NCBI GenBank assembly: GCA_028877205.1
Contig: JAPPHY010000013.1
Location: 1-33,774, forward strand
From: Chloroflexota bacterium
Lineage (GTDB): Bacteria; Chloroflexota; Dehalococcoidia; Lucifugimonadales; UBA2985
Direction of reading: 5' to 3'
Length of the DNA stretch: 33,774 bases
Shown here: one piece after another, positions 7,657 to 17,929 of the stretch
Position numbering within the stretch: position 1 is the stretch's first letter
How the letters are laid out: every line of letters begins with the position of its first letter
Notes under the pieces: model-generated
The model's input: the letters and a program-made list of their open reading frames with translations, nothing else
The model's database searches: none
What the model was told of the DNA's origin: nothing
Position numbers and translations under genes: made by a program

Positions 7657-9435
7657 CTACCGGCGCCACTCCTCGATGTTCCAGAGCTCGCTGTCCCAGC
7701 TGTTGATTTGGACGCCCTCAAGGCTGTTCAGATGGGCGGAGACCGACCCGCGGTTTACCAGCGGGATCTGGCTGTGGCTCCGCACCTGTAGATCGTTCAG
7801 CCTGATGATGAGCGCGGCGCGCTCAGGGCCGGCGCCGGTCTGGGCAAGCTCCTCGTACGCGGCGTCGTACTCGGCGTTGCAGGAGCGGGCCACGTTGCTT
7901 CCGGCCCAGCCGTTATCGCGCGTCGGGATGTGCTTGCACAGAGAGCCGGCAAGGTGCTGCTGTGGATCGATGTCCGGCCCGCTCGCGTACATCTGAACGT
8001 CTGCAAAGAACCTGCGAAGCGACGCCTCCTTGTCCGCGACAGGGTCGCCGCCGAAGTAGACGCTCGCGTCGTGGTCGATGAGTTCGGTCTCGATGCCTAT
8101 CTGGCTCCACCACTGCTGAATGAGGGCCTGTGTCTCCTGCCGTATGGCGTTGGTCGAGGTCTGGTATGTTATGCGCAGGGGCACGCCGTCGTGCTCACGA
8201 ATGCCGTCCCCGTCCGTGTCCAGCACGCCGTTGTCGTCAAGCAGCTTGTTCGCCCCGTCTATGTCCTGCGTCAGGCAGCCGTCGTTGGCGGTGGAGACGT
8301 AGGCCGGGGGCCCGGTCACAAGGTTGCAGGTGGGCTCTCCGGTGAACCCGTACAGGTCCTCCGCGATGACGCTGCGGTCGATCGCCATGGACATCGCCTG
8401 GGTGACGGGCGTGAAGGTGAGGAAGGGGTGGGGGTTCTCTCCGTCCAGGTACTCGGAGCGGTCGTCCCCAAGAGCCGGGTTCGGGTTGGTCTGGTTTACC
8501 ACGATGCGCTCCACTAGGCTGGAGAATGCCGTCACCACATTGCCGTGGCCGACCTCTTCCATTTCAGCCAGCACGCCTGGGTCCATCTGCAGGTTCCAGG
8601 CGTAATCGGCCTCGCCCGTCTCCAGGACGGCGCGGGCCGCGGATACGGCGTCGCCGCCGCCCTTGATGACCACCTGGTCGAAGTAGGGTTCCGGCCCCCT
8701 GTAGTAGGGGTTCCGCTCGTAGCGGGCCTCCTCATTGGGAGTGAAGGCCGTGATGCGGTAGGGCCCTGTGCCCAGCGGAGCGAGGTTTTCCGCCTCGCAG
8801 GACACGGCGGCTGCGCCCACGCAGTCTGCGAATTGTGCACGGCTGATGATGGGCGAGCTTGTGCTGACGAAGGCCGTATATGGGTAGGGCGTGGGCGTTT
8901 CAAACGCAATCCTCACGGTGAGGCTGTCCACGGCCTCCACTGCAGATATGCCGTCAAAGTAGCTCTCCGCGGTGCAGCCCGTTTCCTCGTTGGAGCAGTA
9001 CTGCCAGGTGAAGACGGCGTCGTCGGCCGTCACCATGCTGCCATCGGACCACAGCAGCCCTTCCTTCAGCGTCCAGGTGATCGACGTCAGATCCGGCGCG
9101 ATGCCGCCGTTCTCGATGGTCGGTATCTCCGCAGCCAGGGCAGGGACCAGGCTGCCGTCCGGGGCATACTTGGCTAAAGGCTCCAGTGTCGGCGCGCCCG
9201 CGTCTCTGTCCTTGTAGCCGGACGACAAGTACGGGCCTGGCAGCGAGGGCGCCTGCCAGTAGAGTATCGTCAGGATCTCAGGCTCGGGCGTTGGCGTGGG
9301 GACCGGTGTGGGAGAAGGCACCGGCGTGGGCGAGGGTTGCGTTGTCGGAGTAGGGGTTTCCTCGGCGGAGCCGAGGCAGGCGGCGAATACAACCAGGGCC
9401 GCCAGGCTGATTCCCAGTCTGATGAGTACTTTCAT
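7657..9435 (-). CDS. Family 5 peptide-binding lipoprotein (OppA/DppA-like)
   Basis: A 592-residue extracytoplasmic solute-binding protein of family 5, probably lipid-anchored to the outer membrane face. The signal ends in FAACLGSAEE, giving a lipobox Cys near residue 20, followed by a long Pro-Thr/Ser linker (PTPTTQPSPTPVPSPTP). Family features are ITWTLKEGLLWSDGSMVTADDAVFTWQY, GTGPYRITAFTPNEEARYERNPYYRG, VTQAMSMAIDRSVIAEDLYG and LRITYQTSTNAIRQETQALIQQWWSQIGIETELI. ATG 9435 is chosen because the signal peptide starts there and a promoter lies just upstream; the longer frame to 9612 adds unrelated sequence. It converges on the oppD-oppF ATPase genes, which could energise the same transporter. 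The ligand (peptide, nickel, glycan or other) is not deducible. Confidence 0.9.
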   Translation of the reverse strand: MKVLIRLGISLAALVVFAACLGSAEETPTPTTQPSPTPVPSPTPVPTPTPEPEILTILYWQAPSLPGPYLSSGYKDRDAGAPTLEPLAKYAPDGSLVPALAAEIPTIENGGIAPDLTSITWTLKEGLLWSDGSMVTADDAVFTWQYCSNEETGCTAESYFDGISAVEAVDSLTVRIAFETPTPYPYTAFVSTSSPIISRAQFADCVGAAAVSCEAENLAPLGTGPYRITAFTPNEEARYERNPYYRGPEPYFDQVVIKGGGDAVSAARAVLETGEADYAWNLQMDPGVLAEMEEVGHGNVVTAFSSLVERIVVNQTNPNPALGDDRSEYLDGENPHPFLTFTPVTQAMSMAIDRSVIAEDLYGFTGEPTCNLVTGPPAYVSTANDGCLTQDIDGANKLLDDNGVLDTDGDGIREHDGVPLRITYQTSTNAIRQETQALIQQWWSQIGIETELIDHDASVYFGGDPVADKEASLRRFFADVQMYASGPDIDPQQHLAGSLCKHIPTRDNGWAGSNVARSCNAEYDAAYEELAQTGAGPERAALIIRLNDLQVRSHSQIPLVNRGSVSAHLNSLEGVQINSWDSELWNIEEWRR

Positions 9436-9477
9436 GGCGTGACTGCACGTAGTCCTTTCAAGGGAGAGATGTGTCGC

Positions 9478-9506
9478 ATTGTATGCCACGGCGGATAGCG
9501 ATACAA
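9478..9506 (-). promoter_or_regulatory. Candidate promoter of the peptide-binding lipoprotein gene
   Basis: On the minus strand TTGTAT (9506-9501), a 17-base spacer and TACAAT (9483-9478) give a good -10 and partial -35. The start point would lie near 9471, about 36 bases before the ATG at 9435, which supports that start codon. Confidence 0.5.
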
Positions 9507-9726
9507 GGGAGGGTGGTGATAGTTGGTATCGTTTTGGTGGGGCGTTTGGCATGGCGGAAGCAAGAGGATGCTTCACCTCGACAGGGAGGTGTTGGTCGAG
9601 TACCAGTAACACACGTCAGGCACGGGGCCTGTCAGTCCGACATGAAGCTCAGTGACAGAGTGTATCGTTGTGTGGCCCGCCGTCGTGACAGGCCAGGCGC
9701 AGCGCAGGTGTGGTGGCGCGGCAGGC

Positions 9727-9756
9727 CTGACAGGACGTACCGATTTGTGTTACAAC
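9727..9756 (+). promoter_or_regulatory. Candidate promoter of the membrane protein gene, overlapping a dyad
   Basis: CTGACA (9727-9732) and TACAAC (9751-9756) are separated by 18 bases. The -35 box is inside the palindrome CCTGACAGG (9726-9734), related copies of which occur upstream. A repressor acting there would block polymerase; no regulator gene is nearby. Confidence 0.35.
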
Positions 9757-9852
9757 TAGCGTGGACGTGATTGGCGCTGAGGCCGGATGTGCGGCGGCGA
9801 CTCTCTTACGGAGCGGGTTGGAGCGTGAAGCACGGGCGAAGGAGAGCCTACG

Positions 9853-10542
9853 ATGAACGTTACCGAAATCCTGAGCAATAGGCTCAACCTCCAGGACGCT
9901 TTGGACCTGCTGGTACCTCTTTCGTTCTACGTCCTGGCCATTGCCGGCTACGGCGTCCTGGTGTTCAAGTACTACCGCTTTGTGGCCGCCAGGGACATGT
10001 TCGCGCTGGACCTGTCCCGGTATGAGGGGTCAAGGCACGGGTTGGCCCGGTCTCTCCTTCACGTCATCCTCTACGTCTTTAAGTATCTGATACTCTTCCC
10101 GGTCTTCGCCTTCTTCTGGTTCGCTGTCCTGACACTCGTGCTGGCATTTCTCTCGAAGGGGCAGTCTTTCTCGGAGACGCTGCTGATCGCCGTGGCCACG
10201 GTAAGCGCCATCCGGGTGGCGGCCTACTACAACGAGGACCTGTCCAGGGACTTGGCGAAGATCCTGCCCTTCGCCGTCATGGGCGTCTTCCTTATCGACG
10301 CATCCTTCTTCTCTATCTCGGACTCGCTGAACACGCTGAACGAGGCGAGCGACTACAATGAGCACATACTCTACTATCTGCTGTTCCTCATAGCCCTGGA
10401 GTTTGTGCTGCGCATTGCCGTTGGGGTGGTAAGTCTGTTTGGCCGCGGACGTGAACGCAAGGAGAATGTTGCTGCCGCGGAGAGGGAATCCGTCCAGGTG
10501 GCGCCCGAAGCCAAAGGCGACGAGTCGCCTGGCGCGCCCTAG
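9853..10542 (+). CDS. Multi-pass membrane protein of unknown function
   Basis: The 229-residue product is not recognised. It has about five hydrophobic segments: roughly residues 20-40 (LVPLSFYVLAIAGYGVLVF), 66-100 (two close segments around ILFPVFAFFWFAVLTLVLAFL), 108-122, 138-155 and 172-195. A charged, disordered cytoplasmic tail follows (GRGRERKENVAAAERE onward). GAAGGAGA 8-15 bases before ATG 9853 is a good ribosome binding site. Similar anonymous proteins with a short soluble tail are common in bacteria; nothing points to a transporter or an enzyme. The downstream panD-like remnant and methyltransferase gene are on the same strand. Confidence 0.75.
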   Translation: MNVTEILSNRLNLQDALDLLVPLSFYVLAIAGYGVLVFKYYRFVAARDMFALDLSRYEGSRHGLARSLLHVILYVFKYLILFPVFAFFWFAVLTLVLAFLSKGQSFSETLLIAVATVSAIRVAAYYNEDLSRDLAKILPFAVMGVFLIDASFFSISDSLNTLNEASDYNEHILYYLLFLIALEFVLRIAVGVVSLFGRGRERKENVAAAERESVQVAPEAKGDESPGAP

Positions 10543-10586
10543 GAACTCCCAGCGAGTCCTTCGCCTGGGACTCACCACTGCGGACA

Positions 10587-10871
10587 GTGGAGGTGAACAC
10601 GAAGATCGTGCTCAACGCCAAAATTCACAGAGCGTGGATCACTGGAACCAATCAAGACTATGCTGGAAGCGTAATCATCGACAAGACGCTGATGGGTAGG
10701 GTGGGCATGTGGGAGCACCTGCATGCCAGCTATCGGCGCCTGGCCAGAGTTACCCGGGAGCCTTGAGACCGGGACGAGAGGTTCGCAGACGATTCCTACG
10801 CGTACGAGCAGACGGCCAAGGCACAGGAGAACGGCGAGCTTGGCTGGGCATTCTACCTGTGCGAGAAGTAA
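10587..10871 (+). pseudogene. Decayed aspartate 1-decarboxylase (panD)-like remnant
   Basis: Reading from GTG 10587 (or 10593), the frame gives VLNAKIHRAWITGTNQDYAG followed by SVIIDKTLM and VGMWEHLHA. This matches the PanD N-terminus (usual form AKIHRATVTGADLDYEGS, then ID..LM..AGI), including the Gly-Ser pair at which PanD cleaves itself to make the pyruvoyl cofactor. After 59 codons an in-frame TGA (10764-10766) interrupts it. The same frame resumes for 34 codons (with DERFADDSYAY, faintly like the NGERF..YAI segment) to TAA at 10869-10871. The usual PanD C-terminal NGAAAR segment is absent. Intact PanD is about 120 residues, so this is most likely a broken copy; a small unrelated peptide is the alternative. 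Confidence 0.5.
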
Positions 10872-10897
10872 TCGAATCTCACATCAAGGAGGCCTTC

Positions 10898-11527
10898 ATG
10901 ACAGGCCAGAACAGGGTTCAGTGGGTATACTCCTCCAGGGACAACCGGGAGTTGGAGGAGCGGTACGATCAGTGGTCAAAGGACTACGATAGCGACCTTT
11001 CCCGGGACTTCGACTATCAATCCCCGCGCAGGGCGGCGGAGATCCTGGCCGGGTACGTGCCCAGGAGTGCCCGTATACTGGACGCCGGCGCGGGGACGGG
11101 GCTAGTGGGAGTGATCCTGGCAAGCATGGGCTACCAGCGGATGGTGGCAATGGACCTGTCCCAGGGAATGCTGGACGAGGCTCAAAAGAAGGGGGTCTAC
11201 GAGGCCTTTCACCAGATGGTGATGGGTGAGACCCTGGACTACGAGACCGACTCCTTTGACGCTGTGGTCACGGTGGGAGTGCTGACGGTGGGCCACGCGC
11301 CCGCCGGCTCGCTGGACGAGCTCGTGCGCGTCACGAAGCCCAACGGCCACATCGTCTTCTCGCTGCGGCCTGACGTGTACGAGAACAGCGGATTCCGCGA
11401 GAAGCAGGACGAGCTGGAGTCACAGGGCAGGTGGCAGCTGGTGGAGCGCACCGAAGAGTTCCAGCCGATGCCCAAGGGCGAGCCTGAGGTGATGCACCGG
11501 GTCTGGGTGTACCGCGTCACCGGATAA
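10898..11527 (+). CDS. Class I SAM-dependent methyltransferase
   Basis: A 209-residue cytosolic methyltransferase of the Methyltransf_11/25 type, resembling METTL27 (WBSCR27)-like proteins (ELEERYDQWSKDYDSDLSRD near the N-terminus). Motif I is ILDAGAGTGLVG (about residues 57-68), the acidic end of strand 2 is MVAMDLSQGMLDEA, motif II is FDAVVTVGVL and the post-motif is VRVTKPNGHIVFSLRPDVY. ATG 10898 is preceded by AAGGAGG at 10886-10892 with a 5-base gap, so the longer frame from 10709, which runs out of phase through the panD-like remnant, is rejected. The methyl acceptor is unknown. Confidence 0.88.
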   Translation: MTGQNRVQWVYSSRDNRELEERYDQWSKDYDSDLSRDFDYQSPRRAAEILAGYVPRSARILDAGAGTGLVGVILASMGYQRMVAMDLSQGMLDEAQKKGVYEAFHQMVMGETLDYETDSFDAVVTVGVLTVGHAPAGSLDELVRVTKPNGHIVFSLRPDVYENSGFREKQDELESQGRWQLVERTEEFQPMPKGEPEVMHRVWVYRVTG

Positions 11528-11618
11528 CCATAGCGGTGTCTGCCGTCCCGAACTCTTAGGTAGAGTCGCTTCCCGAGGTTCTTGGCGATCCACACACCCA
11601 ACGGATACTTCCGCGTCG

Positions 11619-12941
11619 TTACCCGGAGCTCGTCGGAGCCTTGGCGCTTGCGAACCGCAGGATGGCGTAGCCGGCGGCGCCTGCGACCAGGGATGCCCCA
11701 AATACGCCTATCTTGGCCTCGTCCACCAGGGAGGCATGGTCAAACGCAATTGCCGAGACGAAGAGAGAGACCGTAAACCCCATTCCGCACAGCGCCGCAA
11801 CGCCGAGGACATGCCTCCAGCTGACTGCCGACGGCAGGGCGCTCACTCCCAGTCGCACGGCCAGCCACGTGAATCCAAGTATGCCAACCACCTTGCCCGC
11901 CAGCAGCCCTGCCGCTATGCCCAGCGTAACGCTGCTGGACGCCGCCGCGGACAGCGTCTCAGAGGTGAAGACGATGCCGGCGTTCGCCAGCGCGAACACG
12001 GGCAAGACGAGGAAGCTCACCCACGGGTGAATGGTCCCTTCCAGCCTCTCGATGGGGCCTTCAGTCCTGCGGCTGAGCGTCTCAATCTCCTCCGTGATCG
12101 CTTCAGCCTCGTCTAGCCTCCCCTCCGCCACTGCGATTCTGAACTCTCGGAGCAGCAACTCTACGCTGTCGGCGTACTTCACGCGGTCCACGCCCGGCCC
12201 GGACGGCACTAGCGCCGCCGCCAGGACCCCCGCCAGCGTCGCGTGAACGCCGGACTGCAGGAAGAACTGCCACATCACGTAGGAGAGGACGATGTACAGG
12301 ACTTGATTGCGAAATCCCAGTCGAACGCACAGGGCCATGACTGCGAAGGTTGACACGCCCAGCCCCAGGTCCAACCAGCTGATTGCATCCGCGTAGAACA
12401 CCGCGATGACCGCAATAGCACCCAGGTCGTCAAACACCGCAAGGCCCAGCAGAAACACCCTGAGCTCCGACGGCAGCCTGCTGCCCAGCAAGGCCAGCAC
12501 GCCCAACGCGAATGCGATGTCGGTGGCCATTGGGATGCCCCATCCCGCCGCTCCGTCGCCGGACGGGTTGAAGGAGAGGTAGATCAAGGCAGGTATCGCC
12601 ATACCGCCTATTGCAGCCGCCACGGGCAGGGCGGCCCTCCTGAACGTGGAGAGCTCCCCGTGCACCAGCTCTCTCTTGATCTCCAGCCCGACCACGAAGA
12701 AGAAGACGGCCATAAGCCCGTCGTTGACCAAGTGCCCCAGGTCTTCCGTCAGGGCGAAGATGTGAATGTCCATTGAGAGCTTGGTATGCCAGAAGTCCAC
12801 GTACTGGTCGGACCAGGGGGAGTTCGCCAGGCCGAGGGCGGCCGCGGCGGCCAGCAGCAGCACGATTGCGCCGGTCTCCTCGGTGTGTATGAACTTCTGA
12901 AGTGGGAGTTGGAGTGCTCTGACGATATGGGGAGTTGACAT
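11619..12941 (-). CDS. nhaA: Na+/H+ antiporter NhaA
   Basis: The 440-residue inner-membrane antiporter exchanges sodium for protons to keep cytoplasmic pH and sodium low. The NhaA family is clear from FIHTEETGAIVLLLAAAAALGLANSPW, the helix II region NDGLMAVFFFVVGLEIKREL, the substrate site Asp pair in LAVFDDLGAIAVIAVFY (counterpart of E. coli D163-D164) and GIPMATDIAFALGVLALLG (D133 counterpart). Between helices VII and VIII it has an added charged loop (EFRIAVAEGRLDEAEAITEE). The start is ATG at 12941 (MSTPHIVRAL); the longer frame overlaps katG antisense codons and is rejected. The Shine-Dalgarno is weak. It is downstream of katG on the same strand, so the two could share a transcript. Confidence 0.95.
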   Translation of the reverse strand: MSTPHIVRALQLPLQKFIHTEETGAIVLLLAAAAALGLANSPWSDQYVDFWHTKLSMDIHIFALTEDLGHLVNDGLMAVFFFVVGLEIKRELVHGELSTFRRAALPVAAAIGGMAIPALIYLSFNPSGDGAAGWGIPMATDIAFALGVLALLGSRLPSELRVFLLGLAVFDDLGAIAVIAVFYADAISWLDLGLGVSTFAVMALCVRLGFRNQVLYIVLSYVMWQFFLQSGVHATLAGVLAAALVPSGPGVDRVKYADSVELLLREFRIAVAEGRLDEAEAITEEIETLSRRTEGPIERLEGTIHPWVSFLVLPVFALANAGIVFTSETLSAAASSSVTLGIAAGLLAGKVVGILGFTWLAVRLGVSALPSAVSWRHVLGVAALCGMGFTVSLFVSAIAFDHASLVDEAKIGVFGASLVAGAAGYAILRFASAKAPTSSG

Positions 12942-13053
12942 GTATCGGTTGCCTGTGGCTTTGGATTGGCCCAATTGCCTCAGAGTCTGACAGACTCTCG
13001 CCCCCGCTGGGGCAGAGTGGGGTATCCAGGCTGATGACGGCGTATAGCGTGGA

Positions 13054-15210
<2,157 letters not shown>

Positions 15211-15477
15211 CTAGAAGGGCGATGAATCTTGTATAGCGGGCGTGGGAAGACGCAGACGTACGTGGCTGCGCGTTGCCACACCGACATGCTAGCAGGTTGG
15301 CTTTCGTTTGGGCAATCCCAATTTCGCTCATGGGCAGGCAGGCGGGTTCCGCTCGCGGACTGCTGCCGTCAAGGCACTGGTCTTGACCAACGACATTTCC
15401 AAGCCCCATGCAAATTATGGACTCTCACCTGTCCGTACTGCTAATCTGTGAGCGACACTCCTCCAGACAAGGACCGC

Positions 15478-17868
15478 ATGGACACCGATTCAACAACCAC
15501 CCCGACCACCCCGGAGGAAGACCTCCGGGAAAGGGCGATGGAGCTTCTCGAGTTTCCGCAGGTCGTGGAGCGTCTGGCGGGCCATACACAGACGCCCCTC
15601 GGCAGGGAGCTGGCTCTGTCCCTCAGACCCGCCTACTCCCATCAGGAAGTGCAGCTACGACAGCAGGAGACCTCGGAGGCTGTGCTCCTCCTCGAGCGCG
15701 GCCGGGAAGTCGAGTTCAGCGCGGCGAGGGACGTCCGCAAGGCGGTAGAGAGCGCTGCGCTCGGAGCTACGTTGCCGGGGCCGGACCTGCGGGACGTGGC
15801 GGGCACGGCAAGGGCACTCGGAAGCGCCAGGTCCGTCGTCGGCTCACAGAGCGACCTTGGCATACTCTCACACCTTGCCAGGCAGATCGCCGACTTCCGG
15901 GACCTCGAGAGGCGGCTGACACGGGCCATCGGTCAGGAGGGCGAGGTCCTGGACGGCGCGTCGTCGCAGCTCGCCGAGATGCGGATTCGCACTCGCGAGA
16001 CCTTCAACACGCTGGAGTCCTCTCTGCAGAGGACAATGCGCGCTCTGTATGCCAGGGGAGTGCTGCAGGAGCCTATCATCACGCAGCGCCAGGGCAGGAT
16101 GGTGATCCTGGTCAAGGCGGAGATGCGCCAGCACGTTCGCGGCATCGTCCACGACGTGTCCGACAGCGGGGCCACGCTGTTCGTGGAGCCGCTTCCGTCC
16201 ATTCCGCAAGGCAACCAGTGGCAGGAGCTGCGTCTGGCGGCGCTCCGAGAGGAGGAGAGGGTGTTGCGCGAGCTTTCGGCGCTGGTGGGAGAGATGAAGG
16301 ACGACCTGGCGCTGGGCATGGACGTGCTGGCGCGGATCGACCTGGCGATGGCCAAGGCGCGGTATTCGACGGCCGTCAGGGGAGTGCCAGCCTCTCTTGT
16401 GCAGGACGGCAAGCCGTACATCCTTCTGTCCGATGCCCGCCATCCGCTTCTGTCCGGGCACGTGGTGCCCAACACCATTCAACTGGGCGATGGACCGTCG
16501 ATCATCCTTGTAACCGGGCCGAACGCGGGAGGCAAGACCGTATCGCTGAAGATGGCAGGCCTGCTGACGGCGATGGCCCAGGCCGGGCTTCACGTACCCG
16601 CCATAGAGGCCGTCGTCAGCGTCTTCGACGGCTTCTACGCGGACATAGGCGACCAGCAGAGCATACAGCGCTCCCTGTCCACGTTCAGCTCTCACGTCCA
16701 GAACCTGGGCAGGATCTTCGATCACGCCACGCCGCACTCCCTCGTGCTCATCGATGAGCTTGGCACCAGCACCGACCCTGAGGAGGGCGCGGCGCTGGCC
16801 AAGGCCATCCTCCGCGAGCTTCACAGGCGAGAGATTCCGGCCATCGCTACCTCTCACCACCGTGACCTCGCGGCGTTCGTGCAGGACAGCCACGGCATGA
16901 CCAACGCCAGCGTGGAGCTTGACCCGGACACGCTGACGCCAACATACAAGCTGAACATCGGCCTGCCGGAGAGGAGCTACGCGCTCACCATCGCCACGAA
17001 GCTGGGCATGCCGCAGGCCGTCATCGACGACGCCCGCTCCATGCTTTCGCCCGAATACCTGCAGACGGAGGGGCTGCTTAGCGAACTCCAGCTGGAGCGG
17101 CGGCAGGCCATCGAGAGAAGCAGGGAGGCGCAGGAAGAGCTGCGGGAGGCCAGGGAGCTGAGGCAGGAACTTGAGCAGAGGCTTGCCGGTCTGGAGCAGG
17201 AGAGAGAGATCATGGTTGCGGAGTCTCGCAGGGAGCTGGAGGCCAGGGTAGAGGAGGTGCGTCAACGACTGCGGGCCGTGGAGCGATCCCTGCCCGCGCC
17301 AAGACAGCCGCAGCCTGCGCCGGCCCTCCGCGAGCAGCGTCAGGAAGTCGCGCAGGTGAGGCGGGAGCTGCAGTCGCCCGCCTGGAGGGGAGACGCCGCC
17401 CGCGACCGCTGGCTTGGCACGTTGAGGCGCGGCGACCTGGTCAACGTGCGGGGAATCGGCCAGGCATTGGAGGTGCTGTCGGAGCGGGCGGAGGAAGACG
17501 GCGTGGATGTCGCGCTGGGGTCGATCAGGGTCAGAGTATCACTCGACGAGATCGAGGGGAGGGTTGAAGCCGCCGCTCGAGCGCCTGGTGCGGCCTCAGC
17601 CGTCAGCCCGCCCGCTGCACACGCCCCAGCGCAGCGCGACCTTGACCTGCGAGGCGTGCGCGTGGCCGACGCGCTGGAAAGGCTGGACGGCTTCCTGGAC
17701 AAGGCCGTCCTTGCGGGTCTGTCAAGCGTGAGGCTGGTGCACGGAGTCGGCACCGGAGCGCTTCGCAGTGCTGTGCGGGAGCACCTCGCCCGGCACGTTC
17801 TCGTCGGGTCATTCGCCTCGGAGGAGGGAAACAGCAGCGACGGCGCGACCGTGGTTGAGCTGGCGTAG
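15478..17868 (+). CDS. mutS2: MutS2 (RqcU-type) ATPase with Smr domain
   Basis: MutS2 is a MutS-family ATPase that in Bacillus subtilis binds collided ribosomes and splits them. Numbering from ATG 15478 (796 residues): core and clamp region 1-330, Walker A GPNAGGKT at 347-354, Walker B LVLIDELGTSTDP near 422-434, switch His in IATSHHRDL, a long coiled coil (Glu/Arg/Gln-rich, about 535-620), a KOW-like segment (GDLVNVRGIGQALEV) near 640-690, and a C-terminal Smr domain (DLDLRGV and HGVGTGALR). ATG 15478 has AAGGA 4 bases upstream. An earlier in-frame GTG at 15448 lacks a ribosome site and adds ten residues, but cannot be ruled out. The next gene encodes a peptidyl-tRNA release factor-like protein, which supports a ribosome-rescue role rather than DNA repair. 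Confidence 0.92.
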   Translation: MDTDSTTTPTTPEEDLRERAMELLEFPQVVERLAGHTQTPLGRELALSLRPAYSHQEVQLRQQETSEAVLLLERGREVEFSAARDVRKAVESAALGATLPGPDLRDVAGTARALGSARSVVGSQSDLGILSHLARQIADFRDLERRLTRAIGQEGEVLDGASSQLAEMRIRTRETFNTLESSLQRTMRALYARGVLQEPIITQRQGRMVILVKAEMRQHVRGIVHDVSDSGATLFVEPLPSIPQGNQWQELRLAALREEERVLRELSALVGEMKDDLALGMDVLARIDLAMAKARYSTAVRGVPASLVQDGKPYILLSDARHPLLSGHVVPNTIQLGDGPSIILVTGPNAGGKTVSLKMAGLLTAMAQAGLHVPAIEAVVSVFDGFYADIGDQQSIQRSLSTFSSHVQNLGRIFDHATPHSLVLIDELGTSTDPEEGAALAKAILRELHRREIPAIATSHHRDLAAFVQDSHGMTNASVELDPDTLTPTYKLNIGLPERSYALTIATKLGMPQAVIDDARSMLSPEYLQTEGLLSELQLERRQAIERSREAQEELREARELRQELEQRLAGLEQEREIMVAESRRELEARVEEVRQRLRAVERSLPAPRQPQPAPALREQRQEVAQVRRELQSPAWRGDAARDRWLGTLRRGDLVNVRGIGQALEVLSERAEEDGVDVALGSIRVRVSLDEIEGRVEAAARAPGAASAVSPPAAHAPAQRDLDLRGVRVADALERLDGFLDKAVLAGLSSVRLVHGVGTGALRSAVREHLARHVLVGSFASEEGNSSDGATVVELA

Positions 17869-17929
17869 GGGCCAGTCCGCCGGAACGGTTTTGCATCCGC
17901 TGGAGCGCCATCCTCTACGGGAACTGCCA

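Larger units (their letters stand above)
9436..9852. other. Intergenic region between divergent genes
   Basis: This 417-base stretch has no convincing gene. It holds one candidate promoter for each flanking gene and three copies of a CCTG-W-CAG(G) dyad (around 9628-9635, 9686-9693 inverted, and 9726-9734). Short frames across it show no recognisable protein. Confidence 0.6.

Noticed and set aside
10764-10766. TGA in the panD-like frame read as selenocysteine
   Set aside because: PanD has no selenocysteine forms known to me, no SECIS-like hairpin is evident, and the downstream segment does not match the family.
12982-13015. Dyads AGAGTCT-GAC-AGACTCT and GCCCC-CGCT-GGGGC as the katG terminator
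   Set aside because: Both are real inverted repeats, but no T tract follows on the minus strand, so I do not call a terminator; katG and nhaA may be co-transcribed.
15408-17265. Long alternative frames on both strands inside mutS2
   Set aside because: The mutS2 frame carries Walker A, Walker B and Smr motifs in order; the others are compositional shadows.
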